Positions 34,015 to 41,445 of a stretch of 64,000 nt of DNA are shown one piece after another; position 1 is the stretch's first letter, and each line of letters begins with the position of its first letter. This stretch comes from an uncultured Pseudoflavonifractor sp. (GTDB lineage: Bacteria > Bacillota > Clostridia > Oscillospirales > Oscillospiraceae). The stretch is from contig CANSYW010000007.1 in assembly GCA_947651395.1 (NCBI GenBank), positions 46,024 to 110,023 of the forward strand. Direction: 5' to 3'. The position numbers were made by a program, and so were the translations under genes. The notes below the pieces were generated by a model. It was not told the DNA's origin, searched no databases, and worked only from the letters and a program-made list of their open reading frames with translations.

Positions 34015-34557
34015 ATGGAGGAACTGAAAGAATTGAAGGCGCGGCTGGAGGAGCAGCGCCCTGTGGACTGGGAGGGGCTGCCCGACCTGAATCTCTATAT
34101 GGATCAGGTCATCGGCTACATGGCCCGGCAGCTGATTCAGTATGAGGAGACCGAGGGGCTCACCTCCGCCATGGTGAACAACTACATCAAGGACGGACAT
34201 CTGCCCCGGGCGGAGGGGAAGCGATACTCCCGGATCCATCTGGCCTATCTCACCGCCATCTGTGCCCTGAAGCAGGTGCTTCCCGTGAAAGACGCCGGTT
34301 TCCTCACCGGGGAGCTGGCGGAGGAGGGGCCCCGGGAGATGTATGAGACCTTTCTCCGGACCCTGGACGCCGCGCTGGAGGACGCCGCCGGCTGGCTGGA
34401 CACCGACTGCGGGGAGGAGGAGCTGTCCCGACTGGCGTTGAAGCTGGCCCTGCGCAGCTACGCCGACAAGCTGGCCTGCGAGCGGGTCATCAGCCTGATC
34501 CGAAAAAACAAACCCCTTCCCCAGGGGAAAAGCAAGAAGAATAAGAAGGAGAAATGA
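34015..34557 (+). CDS. DUF1836 domain protein
   Basis: Protein of 180 residues. Residues about 18-115 match DUF1836, a MerR-like helix-turn-helix region found in Clostridia (SAMVNNYIKDGHLPRAEGKRYSRIHLAYL, split by helix turns). The C-terminal helical part ends in a Lys-rich tail. It is probably a DNA-binding regulator. The ATG at 34015 follows AGAGGGG; an upstream ATG at 33997 lacks a site. It is 3 bases before degV, so it may regulate fatty-acid-related functions through degV or act on its own promoter repeats (inference). Confidence 0.85.
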   Translation: MEELKELKARLEEQRPVDWEGLPDLNLYMDQVIGYMARQLIQYEETEGLTSAMVNNYIKDGHLPRAEGKRYSRIHLAYLTAICALKQVLPVKDAGFLTGELAEEGPREMYETFLRTLDAALEDAAGWLDTDCGEEELSRLALKLALRSYADKLACERVISLIRKNKPLPQGKSKKNKKEK

Positions 34558-34560
34558 GCC

Positions 34561-35433
34561 ATGAGCGAGTATGTCATTATTACCGATTCTTCCGCCGACC
34601 TGACCCAGGCGCTGGTGGAGGAGCTGGAGCTGAGCGTTCTGCCTCTGAGCTTTACCATCCGGGGCACCACCCTGGAGGATCATCCGGACAAGCGGAACAT
34701 GAGCTCCAAGGAGTTCTATCAGCTGCTCCGGGACGGGGAGATGTCCACCACCTCGGCGGTGAATATGCAGCAGTACATCGACCTGCTGGAGCCTGTTCTG
34801 ACTGAGGGGAAGGATGTGCTCATCCTCTCCTTCACCTCCGGCCTTTCCAACACCTGCCAGGCCTCTATGATGGCGGCCGCTGAGCTGCGGGAAAAGTTCC
34901 CGGAGCGGAAGATCGAGGTGGTGGACACCCTGTGCGCCTCGGCGGGACAGGGGCTTTTGGTCTGGTGCGCGGGGAAAAAGCGGCTGGCCGGGGAGAGCCT
35001 GGAGGCCGTCCGGGACTGGTGCGAGGAGAACAAGATGAAGGTGTGTCACTGGGTCACCGTCAACGACCTGATGCACCTGAAACGGGGTGGGCGCATCTCC
35101 GCCACCACCGCCCTGGCGGGCACCCTCCTTCAGATCAAGCCCATCATCCACGTGGACGACGCAGGCAAGCTGGACACGGTGGATAAGGCCCGGGGGAGAA
35201 AGGCCGCGCTGGATTACCTGGTGAAGAAAGTACAAGATACCGCCATCGACCCCCAGGAGCAGACCGTTTTCCTCAGCCACAGCGACTGCCAGGAGGACAT
35301 CGAATATGTGGCGGCCCAGCTCAGGGAGAAGGTGGGGGTCAAGGATGTGAAGATCTGCGACATCGGCCCTGTCATCGGCTCTCACACCGGGCCCGGGTGC
35401 GCGGTGGTGTTCTTCTTTGGCCAGCCCCGGTAA
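34561..35433 (+). CDS. degV: DegV family fatty-acid-binding protein
   Basis: Protein of 290 residues with the two-domain DegV fold: VIITDSSADLTQ at the start, TTSAVN, SFTSGLSNTCQASMMAA, LKRGGRIS and GSHTGPGCAVVFF at the end. DegV/FakB proteins hold a fatty acid for phosphorylation by FakA; the Ser/Thr of TSGLSNT and the Arg of KRGGRIS contact the carboxylate. fakA is not in the window. Co-transcribed with the DUF1836 gene. Confidence 0.94.
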   Translation: MSEYVIITDSSADLTQALVEELELSVLPLSFTIRGTTLEDHPDKRNMSSKEFYQLLRDGEMSTTSAVNMQQYIDLLEPVLTEGKDVLILSFTSGLSNTCQASMMAAAELREKFPERKIEVVDTLCASAGQGLLVWCAGKKRLAGESLEAVRDWCEENKMKVCHWVTVNDLMHLKRGGRISATTALAGTLLQIKPIIHVDDAGKLDTVDKARGRKAALDYLVKKVQDTAIDPQEQTVFLSHSDCQEDIEYVAAQLREKVGVKDVKICDIGPVIGSHTGPGCAVVFFFGQPR

Positions 35434-35436
35434 GCG

Positions 35437-35465
35437 TTGACAGAAACGCCGGGATACAGTACAAT
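35437..35465 (+). promoter_or_regulatory. Promoter of prmA
   Basis: TTGACA (35437-35442), 17 bases, TACAAT (35460-35465): a near-consensus promoter that starts 3 bases after the degV stop. Predicted start about 35472. Confidence 0.8.
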
Positions 35466-35485
35466 TCAAAAGAAGAGTTTTCACC

Positions 35486-35516
35486 AAGACGGCGGGGGAA
35501 GACCCCGCCGTCTTTT
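35486..35516 (+). terminator. Terminator in the prmA leader (possible attenuator)
   Basis: Stem AAGACGGCGGGG (35486-35497) with CCCCGCCGTCTT (35503-35514), loop GAAGA, then TTTT. It lies about 15 bases downstream of the predicted prmA start site and 18 bases upstream of the ATG. It therefore interrupts the prmA leader as well as any degV read-through. Confidence 0.85.
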
Positions 35517-35534
35517 GACAGGGAGGGAAAGGCG

Positions 35535-36482
35535 ATGAACGACTGGCTGGAAGTGACGGTGGAGACCACCGACGGGGAGATGGACGACCTGGCGGCCAAG
35601 CTCACCATGAATGGCGCCGAGGGACTGGTGCTGGAAAACGAGGCCGATTTCAAAAACTTCCTGGAGCAGAACCGCCAATACTGGGATTACGTGGACGACG
35701 CCCTTTTGGAGCGGATGCGGGGAGTGGCCCGGGTCAAGTTCTACGTCACCGACGACGATGCCGGCCGGGCGCAGATGGCGCAGGCACTGGCGGGTATCGA
35801 CGCCCCTGTGTCCACCGTTCCCCTGAAGGAGGAGGACTGGGCCTACGGCTGGCAGAAGTACTACCAGCCCATGGCGGTGGGGGAGAGGGTCTATATCGTA
35901 CCTGAATGGGAACGGGGCAAGCCCGTGCCGGAGGGCCGCCGGGCGGTCTATCTGAATCCGGGCCTCACCTTCGGCACCGGCTCCCACGCCTCCACCCAGC
36001 TGTGCCTGACCCTTTTGGAGAAGCGGCTGCGGGATGGGGACGCCGTGCTGGATCTGGGCTGCGGCAGCGGTATTTTGTCCATTGCCGCCATGAACCTGGG
36101 GGCAAGTCGGGCCCTTGGGGTGGACATCGACCCCAAGTCGGTGGACGTGGCCTATGAAAACGCCGGGCTCAACGGGATCGGCCCCGACCGGTACACCGTT
36201 CGGGCGGGGGACGTGCTCTCGGATGGGAAGCTTGCCGCCGCCCTCGCCGCCGGGGGGCCATACCGGGTGGTGCTGGCCAATATCGTGGCCGATGTGATCA
36301 TCCCTCTGTCCGCCTTCGTCAGAGACTTTCTGCCGGGGGAGGACGGCGTGTTTATCTGCTCCGGGATCATCGACACCCGGGCGGACGAGGTGGTCCGCGC
36401 GCTGAAAAAGAACGGACTTCGGGTCCTGGAGCGGCTGGAAAGGGACGGCTGGTGCGCCCTGGCTGCGGAGGTCGGGGCATGA
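35535..36482 (+). CDS. prmA: Ribosomal protein L11 methyltransferase
   Basis: SAM-dependent methyltransferase of 315 residues that trimethylates lysines of ribosomal protein L11. The N-terminal substrate domain (about 1-100) begins MNDWLEVTVETTDGEMDD. The catalytic domain has LNPGLTFGTGSHASTQLCL, motif I VLDLGCGSGILSIAA, GVDIDPKSV and the NIVADVI active-site segment. GGGAGG precedes the ATG at 35535. The stop overlaps the next start by 4 bases. Confidence 0.96.
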   Translation: MNDWLEVTVETTDGEMDDLAAKLTMNGAEGLVLENEADFKNFLEQNRQYWDYVDDALLERMRGVARVKFYVTDDDAGRAQMAQALAGIDAPVSTVPLKEEDWAYGWQKYYQPMAVGERVYIVPEWERGKPVPEGRRAVYLNPGLTFGTGSHASTQLCLTLLEKRLRDGDAVLDLGCGSGILSIAAMNLGASRALGVDIDPKSVDVAYENAGLNGIGPDRYTVRAGDVLSDGKLAAALAAGGPYRVVLANIVADVIIPLSAFVRDFLPGEDGVFICSGIIDTRADEVVRALKKNGLRVLERLERDGWCALAAEVGA

Positions 36483-37594
36483 GGGCTGTCGTCCGGCCCA
36501 TTCAACTGCCCGCCGGGCGGCGGGTGCTGGTGGTCAGTGATCTTCATGGCAATCTGTCCCTGTTGAAGGGTCTGCTGGGCAAGGCGGGCTTTTCTCAGGA
36601 TGACGTCCTTATCGTTCTGGGGGACATCCTGGAGCGCAATGAGGGCAGTCTGGACACCCTGCGGTATGTGATGGAGCTGTCCGAAAAATACACTGTCCAC
36701 ACCGTTCTGGGCAACTGCGACAACATCACCCCCGCCTTTGCCGACAGCCGGGGCGATATCCCCGACGCCTTTTATGAGCGCTGGTTCCGCGCCCAGGGGG
36801 AGCGGTGCCTGCTGGTAAAGATGGCCCATCTGGCAGGGGCGGCGGTGGATACGGCCGCGGACTATCCGGCGGCCCGGGCCGCCATCAACGCCGCCTTTGG
36901 CCCCGAGCTGGATTTTCTCCGGAACCTGCCCCATATCCTGGTGGACGACCACTACCTTTTCGTCCACGGCGGAGTGCCCCGGGAGGATCGGCTGGAGGAG
37001 CTGGACGCTCACGTGTGCATGAAAAACGACGACTTTCTGAACCAGGGGCATTCCTTTCGGCGGTGGGTCGTCGTGGGCCACTGGCCGGTGACCCTCTATC
37101 GGGAGGACATCCCCTCGGCCAAGCCCATCCTGCTCCATGAGCGGCACATCGCCAGCATCGACGGGGGCTGTACGTTGAAGGCGGACGGCCAGCTCAACGC
37201 CCTGATCCTGCCCCGACAGCCCGGCGGGGAGTTTTCCTATGTGGCCTATGACGGCTTCCCGGTGATGACCGCCCTGGAGGATCAGGCCCCCTCCCCGGAT
37301 CCCATCAATATCCGTTGGGGCCGCAGCGCGCTGGAGGTGCTGGAAAAGGGAGAGGAATTCTCCCGGTGCCGGCACCTGGAGAGCGGTCGGGTGCTGGATG
37401 TGCTCACCGACTACCTGCGTTATGATCAGCGTGGCGTCCATTGCGAGGACTCCACCGACTATCTTCTTCCGGTGAAGGCCGGGGATCGGCTGAGCGTGGT
37501 GCGCCGCACCCGCCGGGGCGCCCTGGCCAAAAAGGACGGGGCCACAGGATGGTACTTGGGAAAGCTGGCGGAGGTCTGCCACGGGGAAAAGTAA
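36479..37594 (+). CDS. Calcineurin-like metallophosphoesterase
   Basis: Phosphoesterase of 371 residues. Metal-site motifs: VVSDLHGN (about 23-30), VLGDILERNEG, LGNCDN, FVHGGV and a late VVGHWP with HIASIDGG. The layout resembles class III fructose-bisphosphatase-like and Ser/Thr phosphatase-like proteins of Clostridia. The C-terminal ~100 residues look like a small beta domain. The substrate is unknown. Translationally coupled to prmA by ATGA. Confidence 0.87.
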   Translation: MRAVVRPIQLPAGRRVLVVSDLHGNLSLLKGLLGKAGFSQDDVLIVLGDILERNEGSLDTLRYVMELSEKYTVHTVLGNCDNITPAFADSRGDIPDAFYERWFRAQGERCLLVKMAHLAGAAVDTAADYPAARAAINAAFGPELDFLRNLPHILVDDHYLFVHGGVPREDRLEELDAHVCMKNDDFLNQGHSFRRWVVVGHWPVTLYREDIPSAKPILLHERHIASIDGGCTLKADGQLNALILPRQPGGEFSYVAYDGFPVMTALEDQAPSPDPINIRWGRSALEVLEKGEEFSRCRHLESGRVLDVLTDYLRYDQRGVHCEDSTDYLLPVKAGDRLSVVRRTRRGALAKKDGATGWYLGKLAEVCHGEK

Positions 37595-37604
37595 AGGAAA
37601 ATGA

Positions 37605-37634
37605 AAAGGCGGCCTCCCCAGGGAGGCCGCCTTT
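37605..37634. terminator. Bidirectional terminator
   Basis: Perfect 14-bp stem AAAGGCGGCCTCCC with its complement, loop CA, T3 on the plus side and A-rich on the other. It separates the prmA operon from the convergent TauE operon. Confidence 0.88.
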
Positions 37635-37680
37635 GTCTGTTTTCCATTTTGTACGCATCTTCCCGAAGTTCATTTGAGTC

Positions 37681-38391
37681 TTACCGGAGCAGCAGCAGGC
37701 CGGACAACAACAGCAGGACGTAGGTGATCTTCAGAAAGAGGGCCTGGTCGATCCTGTCATGCAGCTTATTCCCCAACCACGCGCTCAGCAGAGTCACCGG
37801 GATGGCTGCCGCCAGAAGGGCGACGGCCTCCGGGTCAAAATATCCGCTCCGGATATGGGAGACCAGGAGCATGGAGTTGAGAAAGACCCAGACCATGGCC
37901 ATGGTGGCCCGGAATTCATGCTTTTCCTTCAGCACGGTGACCGCGTACAGCACCAGCAGGCTCCCGCCGCTGACAAACATGCCGTGGATCATGCCGGCGG
38001 CAAAGACGACCAGAAGCATGACCGCGCCGGGCACATGGATCTCCCGCTTGATGAACAGCTTTTTCAGGGCGATCAGGATGATGAAGCCGGCGTAGCCGTA
38101 CTGCAGGAGGCGGGTGGGGACTACGTTGAGCAGATAGATCCCCACGGCCATCCCCGCCAGCATCAGCACCACGATCCTGAGCAGCTCCCGGCGTTGGACA
38201 TAGCGGTGATCCTTCCGCAGGACAAGAAGGCTCACCAGGATGCCGATGACGTTGAGCACCGCGCTGGCCTTCTCCATGCCGAGCAGCAGCATGGAAGCGG
38301 GCATGGCCAGCATGGTGCCCGCAAACCCGGTAAAGGCCTGAATGATATTGGACAGGAGGACGACGACCAGAAACAGGATACGGTTGTTCAC
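37681..38391 (-). CDS. TauE/SafE family sulfite/organic anion exporter
   Basis: Membrane protein of 236 residues with about eight helices. The family repeat appears as FTGFAGTMLAMPASMLLLG near the N-terminus and MIHGMFVSGGSLLVLY in the second half. TauE/SafE proteins export sulfite, sulfoacetate, sulfolactate or other anions. It is the last gene of an operon XRE regulator, iron alcohol dehydrogenase, exporter; the 14-base gap supports joint function. The anion exported is unknown. Confidence 0.9.
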   Translation of the reverse strand: MNNRILFLVVVLLSNIIQAFTGFAGTMLAMPASMLLLGMEKASAVLNVIGILVSLLVLRKDHRYVQRRELLRIVVLMLAGMAVGIYLLNVVPTRLLQYGYAGFIILIALKKLFIKREIHVPGAVMLLVVFAAGMIHGMFVSGGSLLVLYAVTVLKEKHEFRATMAMVWVFLNSMLLVSHIRSGYFDPEAVALLAAAIPVTLLSAWLGNKLHDRIDQALFLKITYVLLLLSGLLLLR

Positions 38392-38405
38392 ATCGGTTTA
38401 CCGCC

Positions 38406-39551
38406 TTACATGGCCTGCCGGAACAGCTCCGCCATATCCTCCCGGGTGGCGGGCCGGGGGTTGACCAGTACGTTCCCGCTCTTCATGGCGTCTTCTGCCA
38501 TGCTGGGGATCAGGGCGGGATCCACCCGGAGCTCCGTCAGATTTTTGGGAATATCCAGCTCCGCGCACAGAGTGCGGATGGCGGCGATCAGCTTCTCGGT
38601 CTGGAAGGGACCGTGGAGATCACCGGAGAGGGCGCGATAGATCCGCTCCAGCTTACACTCCGGCACACAGGGGGCGTTGAACTCCATGACCACGGGGAGG
38701 AGCACCGCGTTGGCCACGCCGTGGGCAATGTTGAAATAGCCGCCCAGAGGATGGGCCATGGCGTGTACATTGCCCAGCTTTGCCCGGGCGAAGGCAATAC
38801 CGGCAAAGGTGCTGCCCAGCAGCATCCCGCAGGCTGCGTCCATATCGCTCCGGTCGGCGGCAAAGGCCCGGATATGCTTGCCCAACAGCTCCAGGGCCTT
38901 TTCCGCCATGGTGTCGGAGAAGGGATCGGCGGCCAGGGAGACGTAGGACTCGATGGCATGGACGATGGCGTCCACACCGGCGGCGGCCGCCACGGAGCGG
39001 GGCAGGGAAAGGATCAGCTCCGGATCCAGAATGGCTTGGGCCGGAATGATCTCCGGGCTGATAATAGAAAATTTGAAATGCCGGGCGTGGTCGGTGACCA
39101 CGGCGGCGGCCGTCACTTCACTGCCCGTTCCCGCGGTGGTGGGGATGGCCACAAGGGGTACGATCCTGCCGGGCACCTTACCCGCGCCCTCATAGTCGGT
39201 GATGACGCCCCCGTGGGCGGCCAGTACGCCCACCGCCTTGGCCACATCCATGGGAGAGCCGCCGCCCAGGGCCACGATGCCCTGGGCCCCACAGGCGGAA
39301 AAAGCGTCGGTGGCCTTGTTGACCGTCTCGATGGAGGGATTGGGCTCCACATCGGAAAAGACGGAATAGACGATCCCCCGATCCTCCAGAGCCTGGAGGA
39401 TCCGCCGGGTAGACTCCATCCGGGCCAGGGTGGGGCCCGTCACCACCAGCACCTTGTCAAGGCCCCGATCCGCCAGAAGGTCGGGCAGCCGGGCCGCGGA
39501 GCCGGCGCCGAAGGTGATGTTCTGCATCAGACTGAACGAAAAATCTTTCAT
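38406..39551 (-). CDS. Iron-containing alcohol dehydrogenase
   Basis: Group III alcohol dehydrogenase of 381 residues. It shows GGGSPMDVAKAVG, a PTTAGTGSEVT segment and metal ligands in AAGVDAIVHAIE (Asp, His), GNVHAMAHPLGG (His) and IAHGVANA (His). It lies 19 bases after the XRE regulator gene and 14 before the exporter. With a TauE-type exporter it could reduce a (sulfo)aldehyde whose alcohol is then exported; this is inference only. Confidence 0.93.
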   Translation of the reverse strand: MKDFSFSLMQNITFGAGSAARLPDLLADRGLDKVLVVTGPTLARMESTRRILQALEDRGIVYSVFSDVEPNPSIETVNKATDAFSACGAQGIVALGGGSPMDVAKAVGVLAAHGGVITDYEGAGKVPGRIVPLVAIPTTAGTGSEVTAAAVVTDHARHFKFSIISPEIIPAQAILDPELILSLPRSVAAAAGVDAIVHAIESYVSLAADPFSDTMAEKALELLGKHIRAFAADRSDMDAACGMLLGSTFAGIAFARAKLGNVHAMAHPLGGYFNIAHGVANAVLLPVVMEFNAPCVPECKLERIYRALSGDLHGPFQTEKLIAAIRTLCAELDIPKNLTELRVDPALIPSMAEDAMKSGNVLVNPRPATREDMAELFRQAM

Positions 39552-39570
39552 CTCATTTCCTCTCTTTCTT

Positions 39571-39792
39571 TTATGCTCTTGGCCAATCCAGCCCTTTGGG
39601 CAGACCGAGAATATAATCGGCAGACACCTTATAAAAGCGGCATAGCTCCATTAACTTTCCAATGGTCATGCTTTGACTTCCGCTTTCGTATTTCCCGATT
39701 TGCTGTCTTGTTGTATGGAGGGCATCGGCGACTTCCTGCTGGGTTTTGTCCTGATCCTCTCGGACGGCTTTTAGCCTCTCATAATATTCCAT
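39571..39792 (-). CDS. XRE-family helix-turn-helix regulator
   Basis: Small repressor of 73 residues, almost only a Cro/C1-type helix-turn-helix: RLKAVREDQDKTQQEVADAL, TTRQQIGKYESG, then a C-terminal helix ADYILGLP. The ATG at 39792 has GAGGAT before it; a longer frame upstream runs through the promoter region and is not credible. It is the first gene of the XRE / Fe-ADH / exporter operon and is divergent from the 39917 gene. Confidence 0.9.
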   Translation of the reverse strand: MEYYERLKAVREDQDKTQQEVADALHTTRQQIGKYESGSQSMTIGKLMELCRFYKVSADYILGLPKGLDWPRA

Positions 39793-39830
39793 ATCCTCAG
39801 CCCTTTCTGCAAAGATATAAATATTATATA

Positions 39831-39904
39831 TGCACCCTATAAGATTCTGATTGACATGCGCCTTAAAAGGTGCTATATTTTCAGAAAGAACCTTATAGGA
39901 TGCG
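39831..39904. promoter_or_regulatory. Divergent promoter/operator region of the XRE operon
   Basis: On the plus strand TTGACA (39851-39856), 17 bases and TATATT (39874-39879) form a strong promoter. Its spacer is filled by the inverted repeat GCGCCTTAAAAGGTGC (39858-39873). An outer inverted pair, TGCACCCTATAAG (39831-39843) and CTTATAGGATGCG (39892-39904), flanks it. A TATAAT on the minus strand near 39822-39829 could serve the XRE gene. Confidence 0.7.
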
Positions 39905-39916
39905 GAGGTGCAGATT

Positions 39917-40369
39917 ATGGACGAGCAGCGGATCAAATGGTCGGAGGAGATCGCTCAGCTTCGGGAGCAGCAGGGGATGACCTTTAAGGCCATCGGGGAG
40001 ATGTATCAGATCTCCCCGGGAAAGGTCTCCTATCTCTATCAGGGGTTCCTGCGCCGCCGGCGGCTGGCCCATTACCGTGAGCTGCACGAAAAGCAAAACC
40101 AAATGACGGTCTCGGTGAAAATGACTCTGGGAGAGCGTGTTGTCCTGCGGCGGATCCTGTCCTTTTATCAAAGCCGGGTGTGCCGGGAGGACAGCCGTCT
40201 TTCCCGCATGGAGAACCCGGTGTTCAAAGAGCCGGACTACGTTACGGCGGAATATCTGGAGCGGCAATTTGCCAGACTGGAGCAGGAAAAGCGGTGCAAA
40301 GCGGAAGGAAAAGAGGGTTTATCCACAAAAACTATTGACATTTCCAACTTGGATTGTTATACTACTTAG
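39917..40369 (+). CDS. Putative HTH DNA-binding protein of unknown function
   Basis: Basic protein of 150 residues, family not recognised. Residues about 8-45 look like a helix-turn-helix (AQLREQQGMTFKAIGEMYQISPGKVSYLYQGF). The rest is helical and rich in Arg, Glu and Lys. The ATG at 39917 has GCGGAGG eight bases upstream. Its promoter has an operator in the spacer and is shared with the divergent XRE gene. The last ten codons contain the rplU promoter, so the gene is fixed between two control regions. Confidence 0.75.
   Translation: MDEQRIKWSEEIAQLREQQGMTFKAIGEMYQISPGKVSYLYQGFLRRRRLAHYRELHEKQNQMTVSVKMTLGERVVLRRILSFYQSRVCREDSRLSRMENPVFKEPDYVTAEYLERQFARLEQEKRCKAEGKEGLSTKTIDISNLDCYTT
40335..40363 (+). 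promoter_or_regulatory. Promoter of rplU-prp-rpmA
   Basis: TTGACA (40335-40340), exactly 17 bases, TATACT (40358-40363). It lies wholly inside the 3' end of the preceding coding region. Confidence 0.88.
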
Positions 40370-40370
40370 G

Positions 40371-40446
40371 CCGCATTGAACAGGTTTGCAAGTGAGATGT
40401 TTCTCCGCCTGCAAGAGCGAGCCCGTAATGAAGGAGTTGAAACAGT
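40371..40446 (+). ncRNA. Ribosomal protein L21 leader RNA
   Basis: The 5' UTR before rplU holds GGTTTGCAAGTG (40383-40394) and CCTGCAAGAGCGAGCCCGTA (40408-40427), which can pair through TTGCA/TGCAA. It also has the AAGGAG ribosome site. This is the expected place and sequence style of the Firmicutes L21 leader, an autoregulatory element thought to bind L21. Assigned from memory, not by a covariance model. Confidence 0.7.
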
Positions 40447-40758
40447 ATGCACGCGATCATTGAGACCGGCGGCAAGCAGTACAAGGTGGCCGAGGGGGAT
40501 ACCCTCTTCATCGAGAAGCTGCCTGTGGAGGCCGGGGACAACGTGACCTTTGACAAGGTCCTGGCCATTCTGGACGGGGACAAGGCCACTTTCGGCACTC
40601 CCGTGGTGGAGGGCGCCAAGGTGGACGCCAGCGTCGTGAAGAACGGCAAGGGCAAGAAGGTCATCGTCTTCAAGTACAAGCCCAAGAAGAATTATCGCCG
40701 TAAGCAGGGCCATCGTCAGCCCTACACCAAGGTGACCATCGGCAAGATCCACGCCTGA
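40447..40758 (+). CDS. rplU: 50S ribosomal protein L21
   Basis: Ribosomal protein of 103 residues, normal length, with [20 protein letters not shown] at the start and [21 protein letters not shown] near the end, the conserved 23S rRNA-binding part (here given in two pieces by the loop at KNYRR). First gene of the Firmicutes cluster rplU-prp-rpmA-obgE; the last base of its stop is the first base of prp. Confidence 0.98.
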   Translation: MHAIIETGGKQYKVAEGDTLFIEKLPVEAGDNVTFDKVLAILDGDKATFGTPVVEGAKVDASVVKNGKGKKVIVFKYKPKKNYRRKQGHRQPYTKVTIGKIHA

Positions 40759-41087
40759 TGATCACCGCCACGTTTCATATGGAGGGCAGCCGCATCGTCT
40801 CCTTTCAGGTAGAGGGACACAGCGGGCTGGCCTCTCAGGGGGAGGACATCCTGTGCGCCGCCGTCACCAGCGCCGTCCGGGTCACCGAGTGCGCCGTCAA
40901 CGACGTGCTGGGGCTGGAGGCCAGCGTGAAGGTGAAGCCGGACAAGGCTTTGATCTCCCTCAAGCTCCCCGGAGGACTGGGACAGACCAACGAGAGTACC
41001 TGTCAGACCCTTCTGACCGGCCTCATGGTCTACTTCACCCAGCTTCAGGAGGAGTATCCCGACAATATCATCGTCATGGAGGTGTAA
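40758..41087 (+). CDS. prp: Ribosomal-processing cysteine protease Prp
   Basis: Protease of 109 residues that removes the N-terminal extension of ribosomal protein L27. Catalytic His in VEGHSGLAS and Cys in DILCAAVTSAV are present, and the length is typical. It is always encoded between rplU and rpmA in Firmicutes with cleaved L27. It overlaps rplU by one base. Confidence 0.95.
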   Translation: MITATFHMEGSRIVSFQVEGHSGLASQGEDILCAAVTSAVRVTECAVNDVLGLEASVKVKPDKALISLKLPGGLGQTNESTCQTLLTGLMVYFTQLQEEYPDNIIVMEV

Positions 41088-41090
41088 CCA

Positions 41091-41375
41091 ATGCTGAATA
41101 TTGGTCTTCAGTTCTTCGCCCACAAGAAGGGCGGCGGCTCCACCAAGAACGGCCGTGATTCCCACGCCCAGCGCCTGGGCGTCAAGCGGGGCGACGGCCA
41201 GTTCGTGCTGGCGGGCAATATCCTGGTGCGTCAGCGCGGCACCCACTTCCACGCCGGCGAGGGCGTGGGCAAGGGCAGCGACGACACTCTGTTCGCTCTG
41301 CGCAGCGGCAAGGTGAAGTTCTCCCGTCTGGGGAAGGACCGCAAGCAGGTCTCCATCGTGGAGATCGCGGAGTAA
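41091..41375 (+). CDS. rpmA: 50S ribosomal protein L27, with cleavable N-terminal extension
   Basis: Ribosomal protein of 94 residues. The first nine residues, MLNIGLQFF, are the Firmicutes extension. Prp cuts after LQFF to expose [15 protein letters not shown], the N-terminus that reaches the peptidyl transferase centre. The rest ([31 protein letters not shown]) is canonical. The presence of prp next door completes the system. A terminator follows. Confidence 0.97.
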   Translation: MLNIGLQFFAHKKGGGSTKNGRDSHAQRLGVKRGDGQFVLAGNILVRQRGTHFHAGEGVGKGSDDTLFALRSGKVKFSRLGKDRKQVSIVEIAE

Positions 41376-41392
41376 TCAACATCAGGAAGACG

Positions 41393-41425
41393 CCCCGGAC
41401 ATAATACCATGTCCGGGGTTTCTTT
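41393..41425 (+). terminator. Terminator between rpmA and obgE
   Basis: 10-bp stem CCCCGGACAT (41393-41402) with ATGTCCGGGG (41409-41418), a 6-base loop and TTTCTTT. It probably lowers obgE expression relative to the ribosomal proteins. Confidence 0.88.
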
Positions 41426-41445
41426 GTACAAAGGAGGCCCTTTTT

